From the NCBI GenBank assembly GCA_964501065.1, contig CAZCRF010000009.1:1-54654 (forward strand): DNA of 54,654 bases. Reading direction: 5' to 3'. Of the stretch, positions 1 through 8,930 are shown piece by piece. A program made the position numbers and the translations under genes. Position 1 is the stretch's first letter, and each line of letters starts with the position of its first letter. This DNA comes from Hallerella sp964501065 (GTDB taxonomy: Bacteria; Fibrobacterota; Fibrobacteria; Fibrobacterales; Fibrobacteraceae). The notes under the pieces were generated by a model. The model had not been told where the DNA came from, searched no databases, and was given only the letters and a program-made list of their open reading frames with translations.

Positions 1-79
1 ATGGAAAAGCCCACTTTTTGCGCATGAATTTACAGAAAAGGACTTGCCTAATCTTTTTCGGATGAAGTTCCCGATGGAT

Positions 80-112
80 TTGACGTGGGAAATGGGCAAT
101 TTATATTTTTTG
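80..112 (+). promoter_or_regulatory. Putative promoter of the membrane sulfatase gene
   Basis: TTGACG at 80-85 is followed by 16 bases and then TATATTTTTTG at 102-112. The ATG at 116 lies only three bases beyond the box, so the transcript would be leaderless or nearly so. The spacing and sequence are visible; promoter activity is inferred. Confidence 0.45.
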
Positions 113-115
113 AAA

Positions 116-2107
116 ATGAAAAAGTTCGTCTTGGATTCGGCGAAGAAAATCGCCGGGGCGCTCTCCCCTTGGAAAGGCCTCCTCTTCATCGCTCTCGCGT
201 TTTGGGTTTCACACGTTTTCTTGCGCATTTTGCTGCTCTTCCGCAGCAATCCCTACGGTTTCCCGTTCGTGAGCAAGCCGGATTGGTACATCTTTCATGC
301 GGTCTGCCTGGATTTCATGTGGATTTTCGATTCCCTCGTCGTGTTCGTCTTGTTGGCGTTCTCGTTCCAAGTTTTCCGGGTGAAAGTCTTGAAACGCGAG
401 AAGCCGCGTTCGCATCGGTTGTCCACTGCCCTTTTTGCCGTCTTTCATTCCGCAGTCCTGCTCGCGACCCTCTTGGATCATGAAGTGCTGCGCTTTTTGG
501 GGAGTCACCTTTCCTTTGGGTTGGTGAACACGTACAAGGATACGTCTTCCATTCTGATGTTCTGGGATTACGTGGCGAACGACTTGTCCGTCCCTTTCTT
601 GCAATTCTTCGTGCTCGCGTTGATTCTTCCGGCGACTTATGGGGTTTATCGCTTGCTCCGAAGGGTTCTTTTGCCGCATTCGATGAAAGTTCCCGTCATC
701 GCTTTGGCGCTCTTTTACGCGGCGTCCTATTCGTTCGTTTACGTTATTTGGACGGGGAACGCCCGCATGACGAAGCTCCGCCCGGTCGTCTCCCTCGTTT
801 ACAACGACCTGTTCTTTCCGAAGACGGCGGCTGCGCTCGACAGCATTCAAATCGTCCCGTTCAAGGATTCCTATCGAAAGTTGTGGGTTGAAGTCGAAGG
901 GGATTCCCTTTGGGCGTTCCCGGATTCCGGATTGGGAAAACGTCTCCCGACTTACCGCACGCCGAAGGATTCCCTGTTGAAAAACAAATCGTTTGCGGAA
1001 AGGCGTCGCCAAAAGCCGAACGTAATCCTGTTCTTCTTGGAATCCCACCGCGGTTGGAATGTCGGTTTCATGAATCCGGGAAAGCCTTCGCCGACACCAT
1101 TCCTCGATTCCCTGGCAGCCTCTTCTCGAGCTTGGGTCCGAATGCATTCGAGCGGGCTTCCGACGACGGGGGGCGTCCTATCGACGCATCTCGGGATTCC
1201 GCATCATTCGAAGCTCGCCGAGGCGACGGATTTGGCCCACGTCGATTTGCCGAGTTTCGCTTCCGTGCTCACGGATTCCGGTTATGCGACCCATTACTTT
1301 TCCGCCGCCGACCCCGCGTGGGACAATTTGGGAGTTTGGATGGCCAAATGGTACGACGCGGAGCACTATGATCGCCACTTGGAGGACGATTCTGCGTTTT
1401 TCGATGCAACCGTTTCGTTTCTCAAGGATTCCCTTTCGCACGGGAATGAGCCTTTCCTCGCGACGGTGATGAGCCGTTCCAACCATTATCCGTTCAACTT
1501 TGCCGCCGGCATGACGGAAGAGGAGAAGAGCCTCCCCTTGCAAGAGAGGATTCAAGTGACGATGCGTTACACGGACAGGCAGCTTTCCCGCTTCATCCAT
1601 TCGATAGAAGGGGAGCCGTGGTATGAAAACACCTATGTCGTCGTGATGGCGGATCACGGATTCCCCCTTGGAGAGAACGATGTCTCCACGATGAACGGCG
1701 GCGCCTTTTCGAATGCGACTTGGATTCCGTTCTTGATTCACGGGCGTGGCGTGGCTCCGGGGCTGGACACGGCGACTTGCGCCCAAATCGACATCGCTCC
1801 GACTCTCCTCGAACTCCTGGGATTTGCCGTCCCGAACCTTTTCATGGGACACAATCTTTTGCGAGGGTACGGAGAAGGGCTTTCTCTCGGGGCTTATTCC
1901 AAGGTGGCGGACTTGGGCTTTGACGGCTTTCGGGTCATCGACCGTTATCCGTTGAATTCGGGAAGCGTCGACGGGCTGTTTGCCGAGGGGGATATGCGGC
2001 AGGAGAACAATCTGTTGGATGAAAACGCCGAAACGGCGAAACGCCTTGAAGCGATTCTCGACACGTTGATTCGCGTCTCGGATTACACTCTCGAAACGGG
2101 CTTCTGA
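116..2107 (+). CDS. LTA synthase-like membrane sulfatase/phosphotransferase
   Basis: A 663-residue protein. Five hydrophobic segments in the first ~240 residues are followed by an extracytoplasmic sulfatase-fold domain, the architecture of lipoteichoic acid synthase and related phosphoglycerol or phosphoethanolamine transferases. Visible active-site elements are NVILFFLESHRG (metal-binding Glu309), the nucleophile region SGLPTTGG (Thr350/351) and VVMADHGF (Asp513, His514). The family moves a phospho-alcohol head group from a phospholipid to a glycan, lipid or protein on the outer face of the cytoplasmic membrane. The substrate cannot be told from sequence. The frame opens upstream at 44, but ATG 116 sits right after a promoter-like box and starts a sensible N-terminus. 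It converges with the next gene, 26 bases away. Confidence 0.85.
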   Translation: MKKFVLDSAKKIAGALSPWKGLLFIALAFWVSHVFLRILLLFRSNPYGFPFVSKPDWYIFHAVCLDFMWIFDSLVVFVLLAFSFQVFRVKVLKREKPRSHRLSTALFAVFHSAVLLATLLDHEVLRFLGSHLSFGLVNTYKDTSSILMFWDYVANDLSVPFLQFFVLALILPATYGVYRLLRRVLLPHSMKVPVIALALFYAASYSFVYVIWTGNARMTKLRPVVSLVYNDLFFPKTAAALDSIQIVPFKDSYRKLWVEVEGDSLWAFPDSGLGKRLPTYRTPKDSLLKNKSFAERRRQKPNVILFFLESHRGWNVGFMNPGKPSPTPFLDSLAASSRAWVRMHSSGLPTTGGVLSTHLGIPHHSKLAEATDLAHVDLPSFASVLTDSGYATHYFSAADPAWDNLGVWMAKWYDAEHYDRHLEDDSAFFDATVSFLKDSLSHGNEPFLATVMSRSNHYPFNFAAGMTEEEKSLPLQERIQVTMRYTDRQLSRFIHSIEGEPWYENTYVVVMADHGFPLGENDVSTMNGGAFSNATWIPFLIHGRGVAPGLDTATCAQIDIAPTLLELLGFAVPNLFMGHNLLRGYGEGLSLGAYSKVADLGFDGFRVIDRYPLNSGSVDGLFAEGDMRQENNLLDENAETAKRLEAILDTLIRVSDYTLETGF

Positions 2108-2133
2108 TTCGGCAAAATCGACGGCGGAACGGG

Positions 2134-3036
2134 CTATTCCGTTCGAATGCAGCGCAGGCTCGCGCCAAAGTCGGGGTTGAAGTTTTCGAAGGAGATGTTC
2201 GGGGAATTCTTTTTGAAGACGGCGACTTTCCCCTCCGCCGTCCAATGGTAGGATTTCTCCCCGGCGTCCTTGAATTTTCGGTTGGATTCGGGGACGTCCG
2301 CTTTGGCGAAGTGCGCCCCGCTCGCCCGCATCCCGAAATTGAATTCATCCGTCCCGCTCCCTTCGTCGTTCCAGCCGAAAGGGGCTTTTAATTTTTGGGC
2401 GGGGTCTTTGCCCGCGGCTTTTGCCAAATGCATCCAATCTTCGATTTTCGGCACTCGGAATCCGGCGGGACAGGCGATTTTCGCACTTTCAAAATCGTAG
2501 AGACGCCCCCAGACGTTGCACTGCATGCAGACGGAGCCTTTCACCGGTGCGAATTGGATGTTCTCCGCTGTCCAAACGGCATCCCCGATGCGAACCCATT
2601 CGTAGCGGACGCCGTCGCGAGCGTCGGTGTAAGCGCCTTGAATCTCTGGATTTCCGTCCGAGTCGAAGGTCTGCGGAAAATCGGCAACCGTCCCCATTTT
2701 GTACAAAGTGATGGATTGAATTTTCCCGTTCTCGTGATAGCGCGTTTCCGTTCCGTCGAGCGCTCCCCTCGTGTAGTGCATTTCTTTTTTGATTTGCCCG
2801 TTTTCGTAATATTCGGAAGCGTCGCCCTCTTCCTTGCCGCGGACAAAGGTGCGCGTGCGCTTGACGTTGCCGGATTCATAGTATTCCGTCTCCACTCCTT
2901 CCTTCTCGTTTTCGACGTAGGGAGTGCGGCTGCGGATTTTCCCGTTCGGGTATTTTTCTTCGCGGATGTCGTCGTTGCAGGCGGAGAAGAGAAGCGTGGA
3001 CGCGGCGAAAGCGAAAAGGGGAATCATTTTAGACAT
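2134..3036 (-). CDS. Lipoprotein with MORN/YwqK-type repeats and a FISUMP domain
   Basis: A 300-residue secreted lipoprotein: the leader ends in a lipobox with Cys at about residue 20 (LLFSAC). Residues ~25-130 hold repeats of the type YYENGQIKKE and YHENGKIQS, the MORN_2/YwqK repeat. Residues ~145-300 form a FISUMP domain (VRIGDAVWTAENI, GRLYDFESAKIACPAGFRVP, ending in LRCIRTE). FISUMP domains are characteristic of Fibrobacter and are usually surface-exposed; their function is unknown. The ATG at 3036 overlaps the end of the upstream transporter gene by 8 bases, suggesting coupled translation; ATG 3027 is an alternative just past that stop. Despite the YwqK name nothing suggests a toxin-antitoxin pair. 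Confidence 0.85.
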   Translation of the reverse strand: MSKMIPLFAFAASTLLFSACNDDIREEKYPNGKIRSRTPYVENEKEGVETEYYESGNVKRTRTFVRGKEEGDASEYYENGQIKKEMHYTRGALDGTETRYHENGKIQSITLYKMGTVADFPQTFDSDGNPEIQGAYTDARDGVRYEWVRIGDAVWTAENIQFAPVKGSVCMQCNVWGRLYDFESAKIACPAGFRVPKIEDWMHLAKAAGKDPAQKLKAPFGWNDEGSGTDEFNFGMRASGAHFAKADVPESNRKFKDAGEKSYHWTAEGKVAVFKKNSPNISFENFNPDFGASLRCIRTE

Positions 3037-3934
3037 AGGCGTTTTCCCAAAGAGGCTCCATATGGATGTTTATCTGCGTGTCCTTTCCGAATTTTTGGCG
3101 AATTTGCGTTTCAATGTCCGTCGCCACGTTGTGCGCTTCGATCAGGGACAAGTCCCTGTCCAATTTGATGTGGACGTCGATTGCGCAGCAGTTCCCGATT
3201 TTCCGGGTTTGCAGGTGGTGCAAGAATCGCACCTTGTCCGTATTGCGGATGATGTCGCAGATTTCCTTTTCCGTTTCCGGCGGAAGGGCCGCTTCGAGAA
3301 GTTCCTGCATGGTCGGGAAGCCAATCTGATAGGCCGCCTTGATGATGAAGAAACTGACGACGACGGCCGCGATGGAGTCCAAAACGGCAAATTTCCCGCC
3401 GAGGAGAACCGCCCCGCCGATGCCGACTAGAGTCCCGATGCTCGAAAGGGCGTCGGAGCGGTGGTGCCAAGCGTTCGCCATCAGGGCGGGGCTTTGGATT
3501 TTATTCCCGACGCTTGCCGTGTAGCGGTAGAGGATTTCTTTCGCGACGATGCTCACTGCTGCTGCGGCGAGCGCGATTTTCCCCGGAATCTCCAGAGAAA
3601 TTCCGTTTGCGAATTGGACGATTTTCTGGATTCCGCTGACGAGAATTCCCACGGCGACGGCCAGCAAGGCGATGCTCACGAACATCGACGCCATCGTTTC
3701 GAATTTCCCGTGGCCGTAAGGATGCCCCTTGTCGATTTCCTTTCCCGAAAGACGCACGAAAATGATGACGACGACGTCAGTCGCAAAATCCGAAAGGGAG
3801 TGGATGGCGTCTGCAATCATCGCTGCGGAATTTCCGAAAATCCCGGCGGCGAGCTTTCCGATTGTCAGCGTCAAGTTGACGAAGAATCCGCGCCAGGTGA
3901 CTTTTTGGGCGATTTGAGAGCGTTCCGAGTCCAT
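3029..3934 (-). CDS. Cation diffusion facilitator (CDF) transporter
   Basis: A 301-residue inner-membrane divalent-metal/proton antiporter of the CDF (FieF/CzcD-like) family. The first ~205 residues carry about six membrane segments. The metal-site signatures are visible: IADAIHSLSDFATD in helix 2 and the second HxxxD, HHRSD, in helix 5, with HPYGHGKFE in the loop after helix 2. The C-terminal ~90 residues form the cytoplasmic dimerisation domain. Such proteins export Zn, Fe, Co or Mn; the metal is not predictable here. It is transcribed divergently from the small gene at 3964 across only 29 bases, and its stop overlaps the downstream lipoprotein start. Confidence 0.92.
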   Translation of the reverse strand: MDSERSQIAQKVTWRGFFVNLTLTIGKLAAGIFGNSAAMIADAIHSLSDFATDVVVIIFVRLSGKEIDKGHPYGHGKFETMASMFVSIALLAVAVGILVSGIQKIVQFANGISLEIPGKIALAAAAVSIVAKEILYRYTASVGNKIQSPALMANAWHHRSDALSSIGTLVGIGGAVLLGGKFAVLDSIAAVVVSFFIIKAAYQIGFPTMQELLEAALPPETEKEICDIIRNTDKVRFLHHLQTRKIGNCCAIDVHIKLDRDLSLIEAHNVATDIETQIRQKFGKDTQINIHMEPLWENAYV

Positions 3935-3941
3935 TGGATTT

Positions 3942-3949
3942 CAAATCTA
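3942..3949 (-). promoter_or_regulatory. TAnnTTTG promoter box for the CDF gene
   Basis: On the minus strand this reads TAGATTTG, a full match to TAnnTTTG, the -7 box known from Bacteroidetes. The ATG (3934) lies 7 bases downstream, implying a leaderless or very short leader. It sits back to back with the plus-strand box at 3952-3960. Confidence 0.45.
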
Positions 3950-3951
3950 GT

Positions 3952-3960
3952 TAATTTTTG
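3952..3960 (+). promoter_or_regulatory. Putative promoter box for the small exported protein gene
   Basis: TAATTTTTG, one base longer than the TAnnTTTG consensus, ends three bases before the ATG at 3964. Together with the minus-strand box it fills the 29-base divergent gap. Confidence 0.35.
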
Positions 3961-3963
3961 AAT

Positions 3964-4272
3964 ATGAAAAAATCAGTCATTCTCTGCTTGTTTCTAGGCG
4001 CCGTTCTCTTTGCCGAAGAAATTCCCGATTCCGCCGTTTCGCAAAGGGATGTCTCCCCGGCGGAGGTGAGCCTTTCCCAGGCGGAAAAGTGCCCGTCGGA
4101 TTCGATGCTCTCGGCGAATTACGCCAAATGCCAGCAGGCGCTGTCCATTGCCATCGGGGCGCAGATGGACAAGAGCGCGCCAAGGGACAGGTCTTTTGAA
4201 ATGGCGGCGACGACGGGGTCTTTTGTCGGCGGCGCGTTGATCGGCCTCTTGCTCGGGTGGTGGCTTTTGTAA
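3964..4272 (+). CDS. Small exported protein with C-terminal membrane segment, unknown function
   Basis: A 102-residue protein I do not recognise. It has an N-terminal signal peptide (MKKSVILCLFLGAVLFAEE), a polar middle with two cysteines, and a glycine-rich hydrophobic C-terminus (GALIGLLLGWWLL) that could anchor it in the inner membrane. The next gene starts two bases after its stop, so the two are probably co-transcribed. TTG 3958 is in frame, but ATG 3964 gives the cleaner signal peptide. Confidence 0.6.
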   Translation: MKKSVILCLFLGAVLFAEEIPDSAVSQRDVSPAEVSLSQAEKCPSDSMLSANYAKCQQALSIAIGAQMDKSAPRDRSFEMAATTGSFVGGALIGLLLGWWLL

Positions 4273-4273
4273 A

Positions 4274-5767
4274 ATGCTTTTCCGCTTTCGCCGTTGCCTG
4301 TTCTTCCTTTCGGCCGGAGCTTTGGCCGCCGGGCTTTCTGAAGTCGGGCGGCTCGGGCCCTCGGACAATTTGCCGGGAGCGGAAATCTCCGCCTATGTGG
4401 AATCTTCCCGGCTGCTCGCCGTGACTTCCGGCGGAAACGTTTTGACTTTCGTCTCCATGGAGAATCCCTCTTTGCCGAAAATCGTCGGGACTTTGAAATT
4501 CTCCGGGGAGGTCCCGAGCGTTTCCGCCCACGGGAACACTCTCGCCGTCTGCGAAAGGGGAGCTTCGGCGTCTTCCGCCGGGAAGGTTTATTTGTACGAA
4601 ATCAACGGGGAAAGCGCGTTTGAACGGAAATCCCTTTCGATATGTCCCGGACCGGATATGTTGCAATTTTCCCCGGACGGCAAAATCCTGTTGGTTGCTT
4701 GCGAGGGGGAGGCCGATTTGCGGACGGGGGAAGATGCGGAAGGGGCGATTGGCCTTGTCGACGTGTCCGCGGGAGCGGAGCGGGCGGTGTTCCGAACGTT
4801 GGACTTTTCCGCCTTCGACAGCCTATCCCTCGCCCGAAAGGGAGTTCGCCTATTCGGGCCTGGGAGTTATCGGCAAAATTTGGAGCCGGAATACATTTCC
4901 TTTTCCCCGGACGGCCGCTTCGCCTTTGCGACATTGCAAGAGAACAACGCCGTGGCGAAAATCGACGTTTCCGAGCGGAAGATTGTCGATGTCTACGCTC
5001 TCGGCTCGGTGGACCATGCGCTTCGGGGGAACGCGTTCGACTTTCGGGACGACGGGAAGATTGTTCTGGAAAACGCTCCCGTCCGGGGCTATCTGCAGCC
5101 GGACGGCATCTGCGCGTTCGAAGCGGACGGGGAACTTTACTTCTTGACTGCGGACGAGGGGGAAAGCCGCCGCACTTCGCGCTACTCCGACGAGACGGCG
5201 GCGAAGAATCTCTTCCGGAAAGGCTTGTTGGACTCGTCGGTGTTTTCCGAGGAACTTGTCCGACGGCTTGGGAAGCTCCCCGTCGACGCCGAAAATCCAT
5301 GCGACGGAAAAGTGCCGTGCCGCTATGTCAATACGTTCGGCGGCCGCAGCGCGAGCCTTTTCGACGGTAATACGGGAATGCGTCTCTGGAACAGCGGGAG
5401 CGCTTTTGAAGAGGCCTTGGCAAAACGGCATCCGGGACTTTTCAATTGGAACTCGAAGAAGGGGAGGGTCCGCGTCGACGCGCGCAGTGACAAGAAAGGG
5501 CCGGAGCCGGAAAACGTCACCGTCGGGAAAACGGATTCGGGACTGTACGCCTTTGTCGGGATGGAACGCTCCAGCGGCATCGCCGTCTTCCGTTTGAAAA
5601 ATCCCCGGCGACCGGAGTTTTTGGAATATTTGGCGGGAACCCGTGATCGCGGCCCGGAGGGAATCCTCTTCCTTTCGAAGGATGAGAGCCCGCTACCCGG
5701 CGTCCCGCTCTTGATTGTCGGCTACGAATACAGCGGGACTCTAGTTATTTACCGCGTATTTTATTAA
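4274..5767 (+). CDS. Choice-of-anchor I family secreted beta-propeller protein
   Basis: A 497-residue exported protein with a signal peptide in the first ~20 residues. The body matches the choice-of-anchor I family, bacterial surface or secreted beta-propellers of poorly known function. Visible family signatures are AEISAYVESSRLLAV near the N-terminus, PDMLQFSPDGKILLVACEGE, LEPEYISFSPDGR, FATLQENNAVAKID, LQPDGICAFE and ADEGESR. In the family these are repeated blade motifs, with PDm.tFsPDG and ANEGEp strongly conserved; here N is replaced by C in ACEGEA. No sorting domain is evident after the propeller. It follows the small exported protein with a one-base gap and probably shares its transcript. 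Confidence 0.75.
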   Translation: MLFRFRRCLFFLSAGALAAGLSEVGRLGPSDNLPGAEISAYVESSRLLAVTSGGNVLTFVSMENPSLPKIVGTLKFSGEVPSVSAHGNTLAVCERGASASSAGKVYLYEINGESAFERKSLSICPGPDMLQFSPDGKILLVACEGEADLRTGEDAEGAIGLVDVSAGAERAVFRTLDFSAFDSLSLARKGVRLFGPGSYRQNLEPEYISFSPDGRFAFATLQENNAVAKIDVSERKIVDVYALGSVDHALRGNAFDFRDDGKIVLENAPVRGYLQPDGICAFEADGELYFLTADEGESRRTSRYSDETAAKNLFRKGLLDSSVFSEELVRRLGKLPVDAENPCDGKVPCRYVNTFGGRSASLFDGNTGMRLWNSGSAFEEALAKRHPGLFNWNSKKGRVRVDARSDKKGPEPENVTVGKTDSGLYAFVGMERSSGIAVFRLKNPRRPEFLEYLAGTRDRGPEGILFLSKDESPLPGVPLLIVGYEYSGTLVIYRVFY

Positions 5768-5779
5768 ATTGCCCCTATC

Positions 5780-6700
5780 ATGAAATTTTTCAAACTTTCC
5801 TTTTACCGAGAAGATTCGTCGAAGTCGCATTCTCTGCGGCTTCCGGAGGTTTCCTTGCGGATTGTGGCGTTGGGGAAGGTTTTGATTTTGCTCGGAGTCG
5901 CCCTGCTCCTGTTGCAGGGGGCGGTGGATTTCGGGTATGATTTTTTGAAGAGCCGGATGATTTCTAGCCGCACGGCCCTTTCCGCGAAATTGGACAGGGA
6001 GGCTCTCCGCCTGGATTCCCTCAATCGGCGGATGGAGTCCCGCTTTGAAAATGGGGATCTGCTCCATTACAAGTTTGGACTGACCCCGGCAGACCGTTCT
6101 GCCCGCGAAATGGCGATTGGCGGCCCGGAAGCTCCGGAAGTTCGCCTGAATCGCGCGGCGCAGCCTCTCCTCGACCGCACTCTCGATCTGAAGGCCCGGG
6201 CGGAACAATTCCGGGCGAAGGCCGTTGAAAGCGAACGGAATTTTTCGGAAGTCGCCGGATTCGTCGGGCAGCAATTCGCCCATTGGCAGCACGTCCCCTC
6301 GATTTCCCCGACGACTGGCTACTATGCATCCGCTTTCGGCAGGAGAATTCACCCGGTGACGGGCGAAGTGGGGAAAATGCACAACGGCATCGACATTTCC
6401 AATTCCCGTTGGACGCCCATATTCGCTTCTGCGGACGGGGTCGTTTCGATTGCGCGTTTCAGCGACTCTTTCGGGAATTATGTCGCCGTCGACCACGGGA
6501 ACGGCTTCGTGACCAAGTACGGCCACATGCAGTCCATCTCCGTGCAAAAGGGACAGTTCGTCAAGCGTTACCAATTGTTGGGCTATATGGGGAATACGGG
6601 CATTTCGACGGGGCCGCATCTGCATTATGAGGTCTGGTTCAATGCGAAGGCCGAGAACCCGCTTCGTTACATTCTCCCTGGAGAATACGCGATCCAATAG
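5780..6700 (+). CDS. Membrane-anchored M23 family metallopeptidase
   Basis: A 306-residue LytM-type peptidase that cuts peptidoglycan cross-links or, if degenerate, activates amidases. A transmembrane segment at about residues 30-52 anchors the protein. A helical, probably coiled-coil, stretch follows up to ~170. The catalytic domain covers ~180-300. The zinc-binding HxxxD (HNGID) and the HxH motif in TGPHLHYEVW are both present, along with KYGHM, so the enzyme should be active. In this arrangement the domain faces the periplasm. Confidence 0.9.
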   Translation: MKFFKLSFYREDSSKSHSLRLPEVSLRIVALGKVLILLGVALLLLQGAVDFGYDFLKSRMISSRTALSAKLDREALRLDSLNRRMESRFENGDLLHYKFGLTPADRSAREMAIGGPEAPEVRLNRAAQPLLDRTLDLKARAEQFRAKAVESERNFSEVAGFVGQQFAHWQHVPSISPTTGYYASAFGRRIHPVTGEVGKMHNGIDISNSRWTPIFASADGVVSIARFSDSFGNYVAVDHGNGFVTKYGHMQSISVQKGQFVKRYQLLGYMGNTGISTGPHLHYEVWFNAKAENPLRYILPGEYAIQ

Positions 6701-6717
6701 ACCGCGTTGCATGAAAA

Positions 6718-8157
6718 ATGAATTGGCTCGCCTTGGCGGCTTTCACCGCCTGGGGAGCGTGCCCTTATATTGCCGAAGTTTTGCCGGATCCGACTGAAGT
6801 CGAGGATTCCCGAGGGGAATTCGTCGAAATCCGTCTGCCGAAAACGGCTTTGAAGGGTGCGCTTTCCGTCTTTTACGAACAGAAGGAAATTTGGAGCGGT
6901 TTCGCCCCGGATTCCGCAAAACGAATCTTGCTCATCCGCGACACGCTCCTTTGCCCGGAAGTCCGAAACCTTTTTTGCGATAAATTGGAAGGCTCCGCGT
7001 TCCCGAACCGCCGGGAAATGACTCTTGAGCTTTGGAACGGGGACTGTGCGGACTCGGCGACGCTTCCCACCCCGAAGTCCGGGAAATCCTTTGTCCGCAG
7101 CGATTCGTCTTTCGATGCGTGGGAATTGGCCGTTCCGACTCCAGGGGTTCCGAATGCCGTGTTCGAAAACGACGTGCAGGATTGCAGGCTGCGTTTGGAA
7201 TCCGCAGAATTCGAGAATTCCCATTGGAGGGGGACGTGGCGTTTGTCGGGGTGCGATTCCGCGCAGATTTTGGCGACGTTCCTGTCGATGGAGTCGACGG
7301 CGGAAATCTCGCAGGAGGCCTTCTTGATTCGGGGGAAAAGCGTCCCTTGGGAAGCCGAAGTGGACGCGAAGGCCTTGCGCCTGAAAGTGTCCCTGCCTTT
7401 AGACGATGTTCCCGGGAACGATTCCTTGGACACGTTGCTCGCTGTCCCGGGGAACTTTCCCATCCGTTTGACCGAGGTCCATCCGTGTCCGGAAGAGGGA
7501 ATTCCCGAATGGTTCGAAATTTACAATGCCGGTTTTCGGGAAATGCCCCTTTCCCAAATGAATTTGTGCAAAACGGGAAGGGGATTTTCCCCGGAAATGT
7601 CTCTCGGCAAGGGGCAAAGTGCCGTGTTGACGAAGGATACGGCTTCGATGCGGGACTTTGTCGGGACGGACGAAATCCTGATTTTGCAGGCCGGTTTCGG
7701 TTATTTGAAAAATGCTGCGGATTCCCTGTTCCTCTGCTACGGGAGTGAAAAGGTGGATTCGGCGATTTGGGGGAAAAACGCCAGGATACGAACCAACTGC
7801 CCTTCGGGGTTCTCCGTTTTGACGGGGCGGTCGGAAAACAGTCCCGGATTCCAGACTCCGGGGAGCCTTGCCGCCGACACCGCATTGCCGTTCCGGGTGG
7901 AGTGGAACGCCCGGATTTTTTCGAGGAGGAACCGTGCGCATCCGCTGATGCTTCGCGTGCAAAGCGAAGAGGACGTCTTGGTAGAACTGATTTCCGGCAA
8001 GGGGGATTTGCTGTGGAAGAAAATATTCCCGAAGGACTTGGGCGGAAACGCCTGGCGGGAAGTGCCGCTGATAGACAAGGGCTCCCCCGGACCGAACTTC
8101 ATCCGCGTCTCCCGACAAAATCATGAAAAGCGCTTCGGCGTCGTCTTGAGGCCGTGA
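6718..8157 (+). CDS. Secreted protein with two lamin-tail domains and a possible C-terminal sorting-like domain
   Basis: A 479-residue exported protein with a short signal peptide (MNWLALAAFTAWGAC). Two lamin-tail-like domains are visible. The first is around residues 17-140 (IAEVLPDPTEVEDSRGEFVEI). The second is around 247-375 (LTEVHPCPEEGIPEWFEIYN). Bacterial lamin-tail domains are found in cell-surface proteins and secreted nucleases, but no nuclease or other catalytic domain is present here. The last ~90 residues (LMLRVQSEEDVLVELISGKG onward) form a beta-rich module resembling FlgD-like or type IX secretion tail domains; that match is tentative. It overlaps nothing but is followed one base later by the next gene. 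Confidence 0.65.
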   Translation: MNWLALAAFTAWGACPYIAEVLPDPTEVEDSRGEFVEIRLPKTALKGALSVFYEQKEIWSGFAPDSAKRILLIRDTLLCPEVRNLFCDKLEGSAFPNRREMTLELWNGDCADSATLPTPKSGKSFVRSDSSFDAWELAVPTPGVPNAVFENDVQDCRLRLESAEFENSHWRGTWRLSGCDSAQILATFLSMESTAEISQEAFLIRGKSVPWEAEVDAKALRLKVSLPLDDVPGNDSLDTLLAVPGNFPIRLTEVHPCPEEGIPEWFEIYNAGFREMPLSQMNLCKTGRGFSPEMSLGKGQSAVLTKDTASMRDFVGTDEILILQAGFGYLKNAADSLFLCYGSEKVDSAIWGKNARIRTNCPSGFSVLTGRSENSPGFQTPGSLAADTALPFRVEWNARIFSRRNRAHPLMLRVQSEEDVLVELISGKGDLLWKKIFPKDLGGNAWREVPLIDKGSPGPNFIRVSRQNHEKRFGVVLRP

Positions 8158-8158
8158 T

Positions 8159-8896
8159 ATGCGGAAGATGCTCTTTTTGCTGCTTGCTTCTTCGGGGGTT
8201 CTGCTCGCGGACGTCCGCGTCCCGAAACCGTGGAATCCGGGATGGTTCGGGCCGTTTGCCGAAAGTCCGGGCGTGAGGCTTTCCGGGCTGAGGCTCGGAA
8301 TCTTGTGGACGGAGCCGATGGAAGGCGTCGATTGCGACGCTATCGGATTCTTCGCCGAGTGGGGGAACTTCGCTTACCGTTTGGCGGCATCCTATGTGCA
8401 CACGTCTTTGGATTCGATTTACCGCAGCGAGGATTTCGGGCTGGAAGCTTCCCTGTCGCCCGGTCGGTTGAACTTGGGAATTTCCGGGAATGCGGAAATC
8501 CAAATCGTCCCCGGTGAAGATTCCGACTTCCGCTACGTTTTGCGTCCGGGGATTTCTTGGGAGTGGCGGAGCGGCCGCCTGGGGGCTTGGGCGTCCGTGC
8601 CGTCGGATTTCGAAGAGAACTCCTATTTTGCCGAATGCTTCTTTTCGCCCGGGAAAAATTTTACGGGCGGATTCCAGGTGCATTACCGGCGGGAGGCGGG
8701 TGCGCTTTTCTCCTTCGGCGAGGAGGTCCGCTTGGGAATTTTGGCTTTTCAGGGAATCGTCTCGTATCCGGGGCCGAAAATCGGCGTGGGGATCCGGATG
8801 GATTTGGGGCGCGCGGGCGCATCGGCCGGTGCCTATCGGGACGGAAATTACATGGACTCCCGGATGTTCGGGCTTTATGGAAGTATTTTTAAATGA
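8159..8896 (+). CDS. Predicted outer-membrane beta-barrel protein
   Basis: A 245-residue exported protein (signal peptide MRKMLFLLLASSGVLLADV). After cleavage it consists of alternating amphipathic strands rich in Gly, Tyr, Phe and Trp, such as AYRLAASYVHTSL, GGFQVHYRRE and GVGIRMDLG, and ends in Phe-Lys. This is the composition of a small outer-membrane barrel. I cannot place it in a named family. It begins one base after the lamin-tail gene, so the two products may be made together. Confidence 0.6.
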   Translation: MRKMLFLLLASSGVLLADVRVPKPWNPGWFGPFAESPGVRLSGLRLGILWTEPMEGVDCDAIGFFAEWGNFAYRLAASYVHTSLDSIYRSEDFGLEASLSPGRLNLGISGNAEIQIVPGEDSDFRYVLRPGISWEWRSGRLGAWASVPSDFEENSYFAECFFSPGKNFTGGFQVHYRREAGALFSFGEEVRLGILAFQGIVSYPGPKIGVGIRMDLGRAGASAGAYRDGNYMDSRMFGLYGSIFK

Positions 8897-8930
8897 AAAA
8901 TCCATTTTCATTTTGACGATGAAGGACTTG

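Noticed and set aside
2134..3036. YwqK toxin-antitoxin module
   Set aside because: The name comes from the MORN_2 repeat family; the protein is a lipoprotein and there is no toxin gene beside it.
8490..8918. N-terminal extension of the thioesterase
   Set aside because: It overlaps the barrel gene in another frame; the ribosome-binding site and hot-dog start place the true start at 8931.
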